DNA from: Crocosphaera watsonii WH 8501 | GTDB taxonomy: Bacteria; Cyanobacteriota; Cyanobacteriia; Cyanobacteriales; Microcystaceae | NCBI RefSeq assembly: GCF_000167195.1 | Contig: NZ_AADV02000001.1 | Coordinates: forward strand, 124,001 to 188,000 | Direction: 5' to 3' | Length of the DNA stretch: 64,000 bases | In this document: positions 19,141 to 29,532 of the stretch, piece after piece | How positions within the stretch are numbered: position 1 is the first letter of the stretch | Layout: the number at the start of each line of letters is the position of its first letter | The notes under the pieces: generated by a model | What the model was told of the DNA's origin: nothing | Seen by the model: only the letters and a program-made list of their open reading frames with translations | The model's database searches: none | Program-made: the position numbers and the translations under genes

Positions 19141-21150
19141 AACCCAGATTCCGCACTTCAAAAAGTAGCATTAAATACTACAAGCCTGGGGTTAATAATT
19201 AAGTATAATTGCTTAAGCTCTTGAAGACAAAAAAGTGGGATAATTGCTTAAGTTGTTTCCTCTGTAAAAAAAGAGCGAAAAATGTCTTATTTAGAAGAAA
19301 TACAAGTTAAAAATTTAGACCATTTAGGGATAGTAGCTGGTTTAATTGATGAAATAGGAATAGTCAAAATAATTAATAATAAATTAGGAATAGATGTTAG
19401 AGAAAAAATCTCAGCAGGTACAGTAGTTAAGTCTATTTTAATCAATGGACTAGGATTTGTTTCAAGACCTCTATATTTATTCAGTCAGTTTTTTCAAGAT
19501 AAAGCCATTGAGAAATTGTTAGGAGAAAGAATTAAACCTGATTACCTTAATGATGATAAAATTGGGAGAGTAATGGATGAATTATATAAATATGGACTAA
19601 ATGATATTTTTATTGAAGTAGTTTTAGAAGTAATTAAAAAATTTAAAATAGACCTTAAATACTCCCATTTAGATCCCACATCATTTCATTTAGATGGAGA
19701 ATATAAAAGGGAAGAAGATAAAGAGAAACAGGAAGAAGAAAAAATTATTAAAGAAAGACCAATTTTTATTAAGAAAGGATATTCTCGGGATCATAGACCA
19801 GACTTAAAACAATGTGTCTTGGATTTAATAACAAGCCAAGATGGAGATATTCCATTATTTGTGAGAGTAGGAGATGGAAATGAATCTGATAAAGCTGTAT
19901 TTGGAAAAGTTTTAGTAGAATTCAAAAAGCAAATAAAGTTTGATAGTATCATGGTTTGTGATAGTGCTTTATATGGTCAAGAAAATCTCCAACTAATCCA
20001 ACATTTAAAATGGATAACGAGAGTTCCAATGACCATAAAAAAAGCAAAAGAATTAGTGCAAAATATAGAGGTGGAAGAAGTAAAAGATGAAGATAAAGAA
20101 AAAAGAAGTGACCTAAATTTAGAAAGTTATACCTGGAAAGAAGAAATTGTTACTTATGGTGGAATCAAGCAAACTTGGTTAATAGTCTTGAGTGAAAAAA
20201 GACAGAAAAGTGATTTGGAAAAACTAGAAAAACAACTTTCCCAAGAAGAGAAGAAATCCCAAAAATTTCTTAAAGAAATACAATCTGAAGAATTTGAACA
20301 TCCTCAAGCTGCTCGATATAAATTAAAAGCTATTAATAAAAAATTGAGATTGTTGGAAATAAAAGAAGTTGAACTGATTGAAACTTACTCGAAAAAAAAG
20401 GAAAAGATTTATAAAATGATTAGTCTGATCATCAAAAAAGATGAAGAGATAAGTAGAAAGACTAAAGAAGCAGGAAAATTTATTTTAGCAACTAACTTAG
20501 TAGAGGAAAATAAATTAGAAGCTAGTGAAATTCTGATAACTTATAAAAACCAGCAATCTACGGAAAGAGGATTTCGATTTTTGAAAGATCCCTTATTTTT
20601 TACTGATAGTTTCTTCGTTGAAAAACCAGAAAGAATAGAAACAATGTTATTTTTAATGTCTTTGTGTTTGTTGATTTATAACTTGGGGCAAAGAGAATTA
20701 AGAAATTGTTTAAAAAGAGTCAAAAAAGGAATAAATAATCAAGTAGGAAAAGTAACATTGCGTCCGACTTTGAGGTGGATATTTCAATGTTTTCAAGGTA
20801 TTCATTATGTGATTTTAAACGGAGTTAAACAAATTGTCAATTTAACAGAAGAAAGGCGTTTTATATTGAGTTTATTACCTGCATCTTGTTAAAGATATTA
20901 TCTATAAATTGAATTGGATAAAGCAAAAATAATAAAAGAATAAGAGTCTAATGATATCAAATGAGAAGAGGAAACTCTCCTTCGTTTGTGCTGAGTCTTG
21001 CTAAGTTTTCAATGAGTATAAATCTTCTTAATTTGATTATTTTTCCTAAAAATTTAATGAAAAGAGAAATATTCTTGCCCAGGTATGATTTTCGGACTTT
21101 TTAAAACTATGTATTTTTTATACTACATTTTGAAGTGCGGAATCTGGGTT
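19141..21150 (+). mobile_element. IS-E copy 2, IS1634-type, 2,010 bp
   Basis: It has the same inverted ends as copy 1. The left flank is the HEAT-repeat fragment; the right flank is noncoding sequence (AAAATGGTTAGTCC). No direct repeat is visible. The encoded transposase is in one frame, so this copy may still be active. Confidence 0.9.
19282..20892 (+). CDS. IS-E transposase (IS1634 family), near full length
   Basis: 536 residues in one frame: DUF4277-like N-terminus, a DDE core with LDPTSFHLDGEY and VCDSALYGQ, a long Lys/Glu coiled-coil insertion (residues 300-420) and the STERGFRFLKDPLFF motif with the final catalytic Glu. Compared with copy 1, the last four codons are lost because CAA became TAA (SC then stop), and one Ser in the first catalytic block is Pro. 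The short tail loss is unlikely to matter; the S-to-P change next to a catalytic Asp might. Confidence 0.85.
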   Translation: MSYLEEIQVKNLDHLGIVAGLIDEIGIVKIINNKLGIDVREKISAGTVVKSILINGLGFVSRPLYLFSQFFQDKAIEKLLGERIKPDYLNDDKIGRVMDELYKYGLNDIFIEVVLEVIKKFKIDLKYSHLDPTSFHLDGEYKREEDKEKQEEEKIIKERPIFIKKGYSRDHRPDLKQCVLDLITSQDGDIPLFVRVGDGNESDKAVFGKVLVEFKKQIKFDSIMVCDSALYGQENLQLIQHLKWITRVPMTIKKAKELVQNIEVEEVKDEDKEKRSDLNLESYTWKEEIVTYGGIKQTWLIVLSEKRQKSDLEKLEKQLSQEEKKSQKFLKEIQSEEFEHPQAARYKLKAINKKLRLLEIKEVELIETYSKKKEKIYKMISLIIKKDEEISRKTKEAGKFILATNLVEENKLEASEILITYKNQQSTERGFRFLKDPLFFTDSFFVEKPERIETMLFLMSLCLLIYNLGQRELRNCLKRVKKGINNQVGKVTLRPTLRWIFQCFQGIHYVILNGVKQIVNLTEERRFILSLLPASC

Positions 21151-21314
21151 AAAATGGTTAGTCCCTGTAGTGTTTATGGGGTTGGCTGCTTTTGCATTTT
21201 GGGTATAGTAGAAGACAAGAGGCAGAAGGCAAACAACCTTACCCTTTCAGTAGGGAAAGACAAAAAAAGAGGTTAACTCTTGTTAACCCCTACAAAAATG
21301 AAAAAACTAAGATT
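21151..21314. other. Noncoding spacer with palindrome
   Basis: No gene is seen. GGTTAAC TCTT GTTAACC at 21271-21288 is followed by CCCTACA, the same family as the GTAGGGGTTAAC palindromes at 32917 and 44481. The group II intron begins just after. Confidence 0.4.
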
Positions 21315-21354
21315 AGGGGTCGAAGTGGTAGTCACCTACCACGACTCCCAGTCC

Positions 21355-21388
21355 GAACCGTGCATGAGACTTTCACCTCACACGGCTC
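21355..21388 (-). ncRNA. Group II intron domain V
   Basis: The reverse strand reads GAGCCGTGTGAGGTGAAAGT then CTCATGCACGGTTC, exactly 34 nt. It has a GAAA loop and the AGC catalytic triad. This is the ribozyme active-site hairpin of bacterial group II introns. Confidence 0.88.
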
Positions 21389-21395
21389 TCGGCAA

Positions 21396-22052
21396 TTAGT
21401 CCCTTGTCATGGGTACTATTAGTACATCGTCCTTCCATTCATAGTCTTTATCAAGCCAATCATAGAGATAGTCATTTTTGCTTTTGACATCATGACAATG
21501 ACGATGTAGAGCTTGTAGATTGCTGTAAGTATCCTTTCCACCTTTCGATTTAGGGATAATGTGGTCAACTTCTATCAAGTCTTCAGGCGTAAAATGTTGC
21601 TTACATTGGGGGCATATACCTTTCTGTTTCTTTAAGAGTTTTGCGACTCTAGTTGGTGTCCCAGTATATGTACCTCTTCTTTTGCTCCAATAAGTCCAGT
21701 TTCCATCATACGGCGATGCTTCAGGCTTAACCAATTGATGTCTCTTTATTTCCGTTTCGGCATGGTGGTATAAGACATAATCCCTGGTTTGGAACGTCCA
21801 AAATCTGTGTTTTCCGTGTGAGAAATATTTCCTGAGAGCATCAGTTAATGGTGTCTTCTTTTTCCTGCTAATTGTCCAGGCTCTCAGCATATTCCATAAT
21901 ATTAAGTCTTCGGATGAGAACGTTTCCTTACTTGCAACAGTTCGGTAGTAATTGCACCATCCTCGAATTATGGGGTTTAATCTTGCGATTAATGCTGCTT
22001 GTGGGGCTTTCTTATGAGCTTTGATAACCTCTTTGATTGCCTCATGGTGAGC
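21396..22052 (-). pseudogene. Group II intron maturase, C-terminal part with HNH domain
   Basis: Open from the IS-F junction. It holds maturase domain X (HHEAIKEVIKAHKKAPQAAL, RGWCNYYRTVAS) and then a zinc-binding HNH endonuclease (CPQCKQHFTPEDLIEVDHII, LQALHRHCHDVKS). The reverse transcriptase with YADD is missing. In complete introns the HNH nicks the target strand for retrohoming; this remnant cannot do so. Confidence 0.85.
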
Positions 22053-22054
22053 TA

Positions 22055-23431
22055 GTGCAGCTTAGCAAAAATAATCCACCAGTCACTTATGATCTTTAAA
22101 GCCCTTAAATTTCCAAACGAACGGCTTAGCAAAATGTTGATTAAAGTAATCAATAAAATTGAGAATTTTTTGGGATAGTTCTTCAGTTGAACGGACAGTA
22201 ATTCTTTTGAGTAAACGCCTGACTAAGATCGAAAACCAATACTCAATTTGATTAAGCCACGATGTATGTTTGGGAATATAAACAAAGCGAATTCGATGAG
22301 ATTCATCTGATAAAAAATCTGCTCTGCTGTCCATAGATTGCAAAATCCCCTCCTTTCCTTTTCTCCCCAAATCAATAGTAATTCCACAGCTTTCTGCTAC
22401 TAATTTGACTAAGCTTTCCGATTTATGAGTGTTGAGTTTATCTACAATAAAAATCCATTCTGCTTTTTCATCAATCTTAATCGTTCTCTGGATATGTTCA
22501 GAAAAATCTTGTTCTGTTCTTGTCGGTCCAATAGAGGGACTAACAACTTTTCCTCTTGCCACATCCCAGTTCGCAATCAAGCTTAAAGTTCCGTGTCTTT
22601 CATATTCAAATTCGATTTTTTCTACTTGTTTAGGCTTGATTCTTTTGTTCGGAAATAATCTCTCAAGAGCTTGAATCCCTGTCATTTCATCTGTACTAAT
22701 TAAATGAATTCCTTGTTCTAACAAAGTTTTAGCTTCTTGATGAAGTTCACAGATATATTTGACTTGCTTTTTAAATTTTAAGGGATCATCAATTTTGGCA
22801 TTTAACCAGTAACGAACGAGATGTGGTTGTAATGTCGCTTCTTTTTAAAAAACGCCCCACACTACGGGGGGAAATCTTTTCGACAATTCCTCTTTTATGG
22901 CTTCATCCGCCAACTCTGAAGGTGTTCAATGGCTCACTGGTCTGTCTGATTTTTCACATTCTTCACAAGCGATCGCTACAATCTGGACTACTTGTTCGAC
23001 CGTAAAGGATTTTGTTGTTCCAGGTCTTGGGCGATCGCTTAAAATTCCTTTGATCAAGACCATTAATGCTTTCTCCGTTACCTGTTGTTCTTCGGCGGCA
23101 CTCAGTTTTTCTCTCTCCTCAAACCATCGCGATCGCCACTGACGCACTTGTACTCGGTCTAATTCTAATCTTCGACTAATCGAACTATTGCTCTCTCCTG
23201 ATGCTGCGGCTAAGATTAGCTTGGCTCGTCTAACAAGGCGATAGGGGTTTGTTGTCCCTCTCACTATTTGTTGGAGTACTGTTTTCTGTAGGTTGGAGAG
23301 GTTAATTGGCAATGCTTTTATCATGGACATCAACTTCGAGATTCTTCCGTTAGTTTCATTGAAACACATTGTCGTGGCTAGTCACGAAAGTTTCTGTAAA
23401 AATCTGGTGGATTACTTTCGCCAAGCTGCAC
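22055..23431 (-). mobile_element. IS-F copy 2, IS630-type
   Basis: The element is inverted relative to copy 1. TA lies on both sides (22053-22054, 23432-23433), again inside CTAG. One flank is the group II intron and the other is a polysaccharide gene, so the copy sits at a rearrangement junction. Confidence 0.88.
22083..23369 (-). pseudogene. IS-F transposase, copy 2
   Basis: The DNA-binding frame (to 23369) is cut by TGG to TGA after DRPVSH (about 22925). The catalytic frame (22083-22724) is complete, with STDEMTGIQ, IVDKLNTHKSE and HTSWLNQIEYWFS. The natural frame offset between the two parts is the same as in copies 1 and 3. Confidence 0.85.
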
Positions 23432-23433
23432 TA

Positions 23434-24090
23434 GTTCCTGCTGTAATGATTATCATGCTATTTTTAACCGGAAAAATTGCTGATTTTAAACGATTTATTC
23501 CCATTGCGATTGGTTTATCGTTAGTCTTATTGATCGGATTTTCTTTTTTAAATCCTGACTTTGTTCAAGAGAGAATTGATAGCTTTGTCGGGCGATGGAA
23601 TGCTTCTCCTCCTTACAGTTTCATTCAGGAACAATTTGATTTTGCAATGAGGACTCAAAAAGGTTTTTTGGGACAGGGTTTAGGTTCAGGGACCAACTCA
23701 ACCCGAATATTTGGAAAGGTTTCCCTTATAGAAACTTATCATCCTAAACTCTTATTTGAAATGGGTTTTCCAGGTTTGATAGCTTTTATGATTTTTGTCA
23801 GTCATTTGTGTTTTTTAACCTTCAAAATATATCGCGGTTTAAAAGATGAATGTCTCAAAAGTTTTGCCTCGGGTTTTTGGGTATTTCTCTTAATCATTGC
23901 TTATTTTCCTTATTGGTATCCTCTGGATACTGATCCAGTCTGCGTATATTACTGGTTGTTTGCTGGAGTTCTTTTGAAACTTCCTGTAATAGATAAGGAA
24001 GAACAAATTAAACTTAAAGCCCAAAAAGCAGCCGAAGATGCACTTAAAAAGCGTGTTAAAACTAAAAGAAGAAATCCATCTGCAATTTAA
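23434..24090 (+). pseudogene. O-antigen ligase / HpsL-like membrane protein, C-terminal part
   Basis: About 218 residues, open from the IS-F junction. It has hydrophobic helices, a periplasmic loop with GLGSGTNSTRIFGK and a HPKLLFEMGFPGL helix typical of Wzy/WaaL-type O-antigen ligases. The tail ends in LKLP and a charged helix. I recall HpsL of the hormogonium polysaccharide pathway as similar, and the next two genes (GT2 then GT4) fit that cluster; moderate confidence. The N-terminal half has been lost at the IS. Confidence 0.65.
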
Positions 24091-24109
24091 CTTATAGACC
24101 TTAAAAATT

Positions 24110-25144
24110 ATGTCTTATCCTTCTATTTCTCTAATCATTCCAACTTATAGACGAGAACAAATCTTAAGAGATACTCTAGATGATGTTCTTAAACAGGATT
24201 ATCCTAATGTCGAAATTTTGGTAATAGATCAAACAGAAACCCATGATCCTAAGATTCAAACCTATCTAGAAAACCTAGCTAAAACTGATAAAATCAAGTT
24301 GTTTCGTGTTAGTTGGGCAAGTTTGCCAGCAGCTAGAAACTATGGTGTTCGTCGTTCTCAAGGTGAGATTATTATCTTTATCGATGATGATGTTCAACTA
24401 CCAGAAAATTACTTATATACTCATGCAAAAGTTTATCAAGAAAATCTAGACGTTGGAGCCGTAGCCGGAAGAGTTTTAGATAGAATGAAATTGGCTGATT
24501 CTGAAAAAATACATGACTCTCAAGATCCTTACACCGTAGAAATATTACCCCCAGAGGCAATGGACCCTGGTATTGCTTGGTATCATATTGATTTAGTTCA
24601 TACCACAAAACCTCAAGAAGTTATTTCCACTCGTGGTTGTAATATGTCATTTAGACGAGAAATTTTTACTAAGTATAATATTTGGTTCGATGAAAGATTT
24701 AGGGGAAACGCTGTTAGAGAAGAATCGGATTTTTGTTTACGTTTGCGTCAAACAGGTTATAAAATTTGGTATGAACCTGATGCTTACTTAGTTCACTTAG
24801 GAGAAGAAACTGGTGGTTGTCATGATTTAAGTACCCGTTCTTTTTCCTATCAGATAACTTTCTATCACAACCATTTCTTAATGGCACTAAAAAACTTAAC
24901 TTCCTCACAACAATTTCGTTTATATGCTAAACTTTTTGACTGTCATGTTCTTGGTAACCCTCCTTGTAATAAAGGGGGATCTCCTATCAAAATTGTAGTA
25001 CGTTTTTTGTTTTACGTCTTAGGTTTTATCGATGCTGTTAAAACTACGTTTCTGTCTCGGTGGGATGATGGACAAATCTACAGTAACAATGATAACTACA
25101 ATCAGACATTAAAACCTAATGATTCTCTCGAATCTGTATCTTGA
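24110..25144 (+). CDS. Family 2 glycosyltransferase (HpsN-like)
   Basis: 344 residues. The GT-A domain shows SLIIPTYRREQILRDTLDDV, then ILVIDQT, then IIFIDDDVQLPENYL with the metal-binding DDD. NMSFRREIF and EESDFCLRLRQTG are the acceptor-side motifs. It follows the HpsL-like gene by 19 bp and precedes the GT4 gene by 29 bp, so the three were an exopolysaccharide operon. An unusual insertion GNPPCNKGGSPI at about residue 285 looks like a small repeat inserted in frame. Confidence 0.8.
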   Translation: MSYPSISLIIPTYRREQILRDTLDDVLKQDYPNVEILVIDQTETHDPKIQTYLENLAKTDKIKLFRVSWASLPAARNYGVRRSQGEIIIFIDDDVQLPENYLYTHAKVYQENLDVGAVAGRVLDRMKLADSEKIHDSQDPYTVEILPPEAMDPGIAWYHIDLVHTTKPQEVISTRGCNMSFRREIFTKYNIWFDERFRGNAVREESDFCLRLRQTGYKIWYEPDAYLVHLGEETGGCHDLSTRSFSYQITFYHNHFLMALKNLTSSQQFRLYAKLFDCHVLGNPPCNKGGSPIKIVVRFLFYVLGFIDAVKTTFLSRWDDGQIYSNNDNYNQTLKPNDSLESVS

Positions 25145-25173
25145 TTTTGAATGATAAAAATTCCTAAAAGATT

Positions 25174-25938
25174 ATGAAAATTTTAGTTGCTAGTCACACT
25201 TATATTGTTGACCTTAACTGTGAAAAGTTTGAAGCCCTAGCCAAACTTGAACCCAATATTGAGGTGACTATTATTGTTCCTAAAAAATGGAAACCGGGAG
25301 GAGTTCAAAATAAAATCGTTGAAACTAAACCTCGCCAAGAAGGAAATTTTCGAGTTGTTCCTATCTCTAACTTTAGTCGAAATAATCAAGGATTATTGAC
25401 TTTTGGCAGTGATATTATTAAATTATTGAATAATTTTAGACCCCAAATTATTCAGGTAGAACAAGGTGTTAAATCTTTTGCCTATGCTCAATTAATAACC
25501 CTGAATAAATTGTTAAATTTGCAAGCAAAAAATGTATTTTTTACCTGGTGGAATCTTCCCTATAAATCTAAATTTCCTGTTTCTTATTTAGAAAAATATA
25601 ATTTAAGTAATACCAATGGGTTAGTAGCAGGGAATCAAGATGCAGCAGATATCCTTAGAGATCATGGTTATGAGCAAGCTGTGGAAGTTATGCCACAACT
25701 AGGAGTTAATGAAGACTTATTTCGTCCCCAAAAAAAGCCAGATTTAGCTAATAATTTGGGTATCAAAGAAGACGACTTTATTATTGGTTTTGTCGGTAGA
25801 TTTGTAGAAGAAAAAGGGATTTTAACCTTATTAAAAGCTGTTGAATCTCTACCGAAACAAAATTGGAAACTTCTTTTACTAGGAAGAGGAGAACTTAAAG
25901 AAAAAATTGTTCAAGAAAGTAAAAAAAAATGGCATTGA
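25174..25938 (+). pseudogene. Family 4 glycosyltransferase, truncated
   Basis: 254 residues. The N-terminal Rossmann domain and the start of the second domain are present (GFVGRFVEEKGILTLLKAVE), but the GT4 donor-site ExxxxE block and the C-terminal helix are missing. Frame and text break at a run of nine A near 25920; with one A fewer it would read ESKKNGIEDK and then reach a stop after a few codons. The missing 120 or so residues are not found next to it, and no IS lies at the break, so this is a deletion. Confidence 0.75.
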
Positions 25939-26119
25939 AGATAAAGGTAATTGCTCACCGCAATAAAGAATCTGTCTTGACAACATAAAGGTAAAATCGG
26001 GGATTTTTATGTATAGTGGGGGTTATGACCACAAATGCTACCATTGATTCAAAGCTAGTGCAGCTTGGCGAAAGTAATCCACCAGATTTTTACAGAAACT
26101 TTCGTGACTAGCCACGACA

Positions 26120-27281
26120 ATGTGTTTCAATGAAACTAACGGAAGAATCTCGAAGTTGATGTCCATGATAAAAGCATTGCCAATTAACCTCTCCAACCTA
26201 CAGAAAACAGTACTCCAACAAATAGTGAGAGGGACAACAAACCCCTATCGCCTTGTTAGACGAGCCAAGCTAATCTTAGCCGCAGCATCAGGAGAGAGCA
26301 ATAGTTCGATTAGTCGAAGATTAGAATTAGACCGAGTACAAGTGCGTCAGTGGCGATCGCGATGGTTTGAGGAGAGAGAAAAACTGAGTGCCGCCGAAGA
26401 ACAACAGGTAACGGAGAAAGCATTAATGGTCTTGATCAAAGGAATTTTAAGCGATCGCCCAAGACCTGGAACAACAAAATCCTTTACGGTCGAACAAGTA
26501 GTCCAGATTGTAGCGGTCGCTTGTGAAGAATGTGAAAAATCAGACAGACCAGTGAGCCATTGGACACCTTCAGAGTTGGCGGATGAAGCCATAAAAAGAG
26601 GAATTGTCGAAAAGATTTCCCCCCGTAGTGTGGGGCGTTTTTTAAAAAGAAGCGACATTACAACCACATCTCGTTCGTTACTGGTTAAATGCCAAAATTG
26701 ATGATCCCTTAAAATTTAAAAAGCAAGTCAAATATATCTGTGAACTTCATCAAGAAGCTAAAACTTTGTTAGAACAAGGAATTCATTTAATTAGTACAGA
26801 TGAAATGACAGGGATTCAAGCTCTTGAGAGATTATTTCCGAACAAAAGAATCAAGCCTAAACAAGTAGAAAAAATCGAATTTGAATATGAAAGACACGGA
26901 ACCTTAAGCTTGATTGCGAACTGGGATGTGGCAAGAGGAAAAGTTGTTAGTCCCTCTATTGGACCGACAAGAACAGAACAAGATTTTTCTGAACATATCC
27001 AGAGAACGATTAAGATTGATGAAAAAGCAGAATGGATTTTTATTGTAGATAAACTCAACACTCATAAATCGGAAAGCTTAGTCAAATTAGTAGCAGAAAG
27101 CTGTGGAATTACTATTGATTTGGGGAGAAAAGGAAAGGAGGGGATTTTGCAATCTATGGACAGCAGAGCAGATTTTTTATCAGATGAATCTCATCGAATT
27201 CGCTTTGTTTATATTCCCAAACATACATCGTGGCTTAATCAAATTGAGTGTTGGTTTTCGATCTTAGTCCGGCGTTTACTC
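26120..27281 (+). pseudogene. IS-F transposase, copy 3, left part
   Basis: The DNA-binding frame is full (26120-26701), and the catalytic frame in the usual +1 offset runs from about 26663 to the IS-D junction just after LVRRLLK. The remaining codons, RITVRSTEELSQ to GFKDHK, lie at 29287-29408 beyond IS-D. No nonsense codon is present, so removing IS-D would restore it. Confidence 0.85.
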
Positions 27282-27285
27282 AAAA

Positions 27286-29282
27286 CCCGGATTTCTCACA
27301 AATTAATTTGAAAGCCCAATCCAGAGATGAAAAATGATAATTTTTAGGACTAATAGAAATTTTGAATATAGATGAATAAAAAAATTGACTTTGATTATCC
27401 AAAAATCGAGTTTAAGAGGGAATAATTATATTAACTTTTGATTTTCTCCACGATAAATAAGACTAAATGAAAGTATCAGTTAGTCAACAACTTATGATAG
27501 ATATCTTTTTTTAAAAACAACTTATTCTACTTATCCAGTATTAGGAATAGTTTTAATTCTTTTGTTAGCAATAGACAAAATATCTTGATAAGGACAAGCA
27601 CTAGCTATAGCGATAATAATTCTTCTACAACTAATCTTTATTCTGGCTCCCAACTTAAGAAGATTTAGACGTATTCTTCCCACAGTTGCTTTAGCCAATG
27701 AAGTTTTTTTTAAACAGTGTTGACGAAAAGCATTTATGAGAACATAAGCCCAGGAATGTATCCATAATCTTAGTTTATTACTTTGAAATGTTTGAGTTGA
27801 AGTTCTATCAGCTAACAAGTCTAATTGTTGTTCTTTAATCCGATTTTCCATCTCGCCTCTCGGACAGTATTTTTTTGTATAAAGTTTTGAGGGTGGAATT
27901 TTTGAAGCGGGCAAAGATGTCACCACCTGGCGCATTTTTAAGCCATCACTTCCATAACAAACTTTTGTCACTACTCTTCTTTGACAACTCCATGACTTTT
28001 CTGTTTTATAACGAATAGAGCGATACCAAGTAGAAATTGGTACTAATTTTTTAACTTCTTCTAAATCTTCTTTTTTCTGAAACAAACTATTCATTAATTC
28101 AGTTATTGGAGCTAGTTTTTTTTCATATTCATGTTTGGCTTTTTCAATTACATCATCCGCTCGTAACTTAAGAACGCCATTTGTTCCCATAGCTATAACA
28201 TAATCAACTAAAGGCTGATTTTCACAAAAATAGAAGATTTCTTCACGGGCATAGGCACTATCACCCCTAACTAGGATATGAGTCTCTGACCATTTTTCTC
28301 TAATTAGTCCGATAATTCTTTGTAATTCGTCCAAGGCTCCATCGGCTGGATCTACATTAGATGAACGAAGTTTAGCAACTAATAAATGATGCCCACAGAA
28401 AATATGTAAAGGAGCATAACATACTCCGTGATAATAACTATTAAAAAATGCCCCTTCTTGATTACCATGTACTTGGTCATCCGTGACATCCATATCTAAT
28501 ATAATACTTAAGGGAGGTTTTTTATAAGACTCTAAAAAAAAATTCGACAAAAGATTTTTCAATGGCTTCAAAGTTGGGTTCTATTTTATGATAACGACTC
28601 GTTTTTTGGTCGAGAATAGTCTCAGGACAATATTCCAATCTATTAATTGTACTTTTTCCAGCTAACCATCCCTTTTTATCTTCAAGTTCATTAAGCTTTT
28701 CTAAAGCGGTCTTAAGGGCAGGATCGTGACGTAATTTATCATGGTCATTGACATCTTCATAGCCTAAAATAATTCCATAAAGCCTTTGTGCTAATAACTC
28801 ATGAACGGAATGATCTACATAAGATTGATGACGATGATCTTGAAAACAGTTACCAAACTTCTCGGTAATTCCCAGTTTTTTATCCAACTCAGCTATCCAG
28901 ACAATCCCCGCATCTGAAGTGATTAGTCCCCCATCAAAATTAGCGATTATTTCTTTTCCTTTCTGTTTACTAAAGTTGATTACTTGACGAGGAGTTCGGG
29001 GATGACTGGGACTCATTAAATCAGTTTAAGGTAAATTGCTTTAATAATTAAATTATAGCATATTTTATTCTAACAATCTAGTACTATTAGAGATTTTATT
29101 AATAATTTTTTTGGAAAAATGAGTGATTGATTTATCTTTTCATCTTTGTCTAATTCGGGTTGATTTTAACTTAAAATCTGACAACAGACTGTTGGTTGGG
29201 GAAATCTGCGATCGCTCTGTTCAAACCCACTTCCTGTAAGGCTTCTGTGTTTGGCGATCGCAGATTTTGTGAGAAATTCGGG
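27286..29282 (-). mobile_element. IS-D copy 1, IS1380-type, nested in IS-F
   Basis: The ends are CCCGGATTTCTCACAAA and the inverse of CCCGAATTTCTCACAAA. AAAA is duplicated on both sides, and the intact IS-F copies have a single ACTCAAAAGAATT there, so insertion and boundaries are proven. A 4-bp duplication fits the IS1380 family. The upstream leader (29020-29282) holds two HIP1 sites and a CAACAGACTGTTG palindrome. Confidence 0.92.
27531..29016 (-). pseudogene. IS-D transposase (IS1380 family), frameshifted
   Basis: The N-terminal part starts MSPSHPRTPRQVINFSKQKG and contains ANFDGGLITSDAGIVWIAEL (the first Asp region). The catalytic part has LDMDVTDDQVHGNQEGAFFN and ILVRGDSAYAREE, and ends near ALLSIANKRI-like text. 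Nine A at 28534-28542 replace the eight seen in the copy at 58172, which shifts the frame between 28522-29016 and 27531-28571. This copy is inactive unless slippage restores the frame. Confidence 0.88.
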
Positions 29283-29532
29283 AAAAGAATTACTGTCCGT
29301 TCAACTGAAGAACTATCCCAAAAAATTCTCAATTTTATTGATTACTTTAATCAACATTTTGCTAAGCCGTTCGTTTGGAAATTTAAGGGCTTTAAAGATC
29401 ATAAGTGACTGGTGGATTATTTTTGCTAAGCTGCACTAGTTTGTGACCATATCATCACGAAACCATATATTTTTTTAATACTCTTTAACAACAATTACTC
29501 TATTTTTACGGTGGGGTTATTGAGAGAATATC

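Larger units (their letters stand above)
21315..22052 (-). mobile_element. Group II intron, 3' fragment
   Basis: Read leftward, the fragment contains the end of an intron-encoded protein, a canonical 34-nt domain V and a domain VI hairpin (GTGGTAGGTGACTACCAC). The 3' boundary is estimated near 21315. IS-F copy 2 cuts it at the 5' side; the catalytic RT region and domains I-IV are not present elsewhere in the window. Confidence 0.8.
26058..29436 (+). mobile_element. IS-F copy 3, IS630-type, interrupted by IS-D
   Basis: The left half is 26058-27285 and the right half 29283-29436, with IS-D inserted between. TA lies outside both ends in CTAG context. An ATG-containing sequence at 26025 (ATGACCACAAATGCTACC) ends at the left junction and may be a gene start; the right flank (TTTGTGACCATATC) shows no clear gene. 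Confidence 0.88.

Noticed and set aside
26025-26057. ATG start at 26025 as a functional gene
   Set aside because: Only ten codons lie before the IS-F end and the right flank shows no clear continuation, so no product can be supported.
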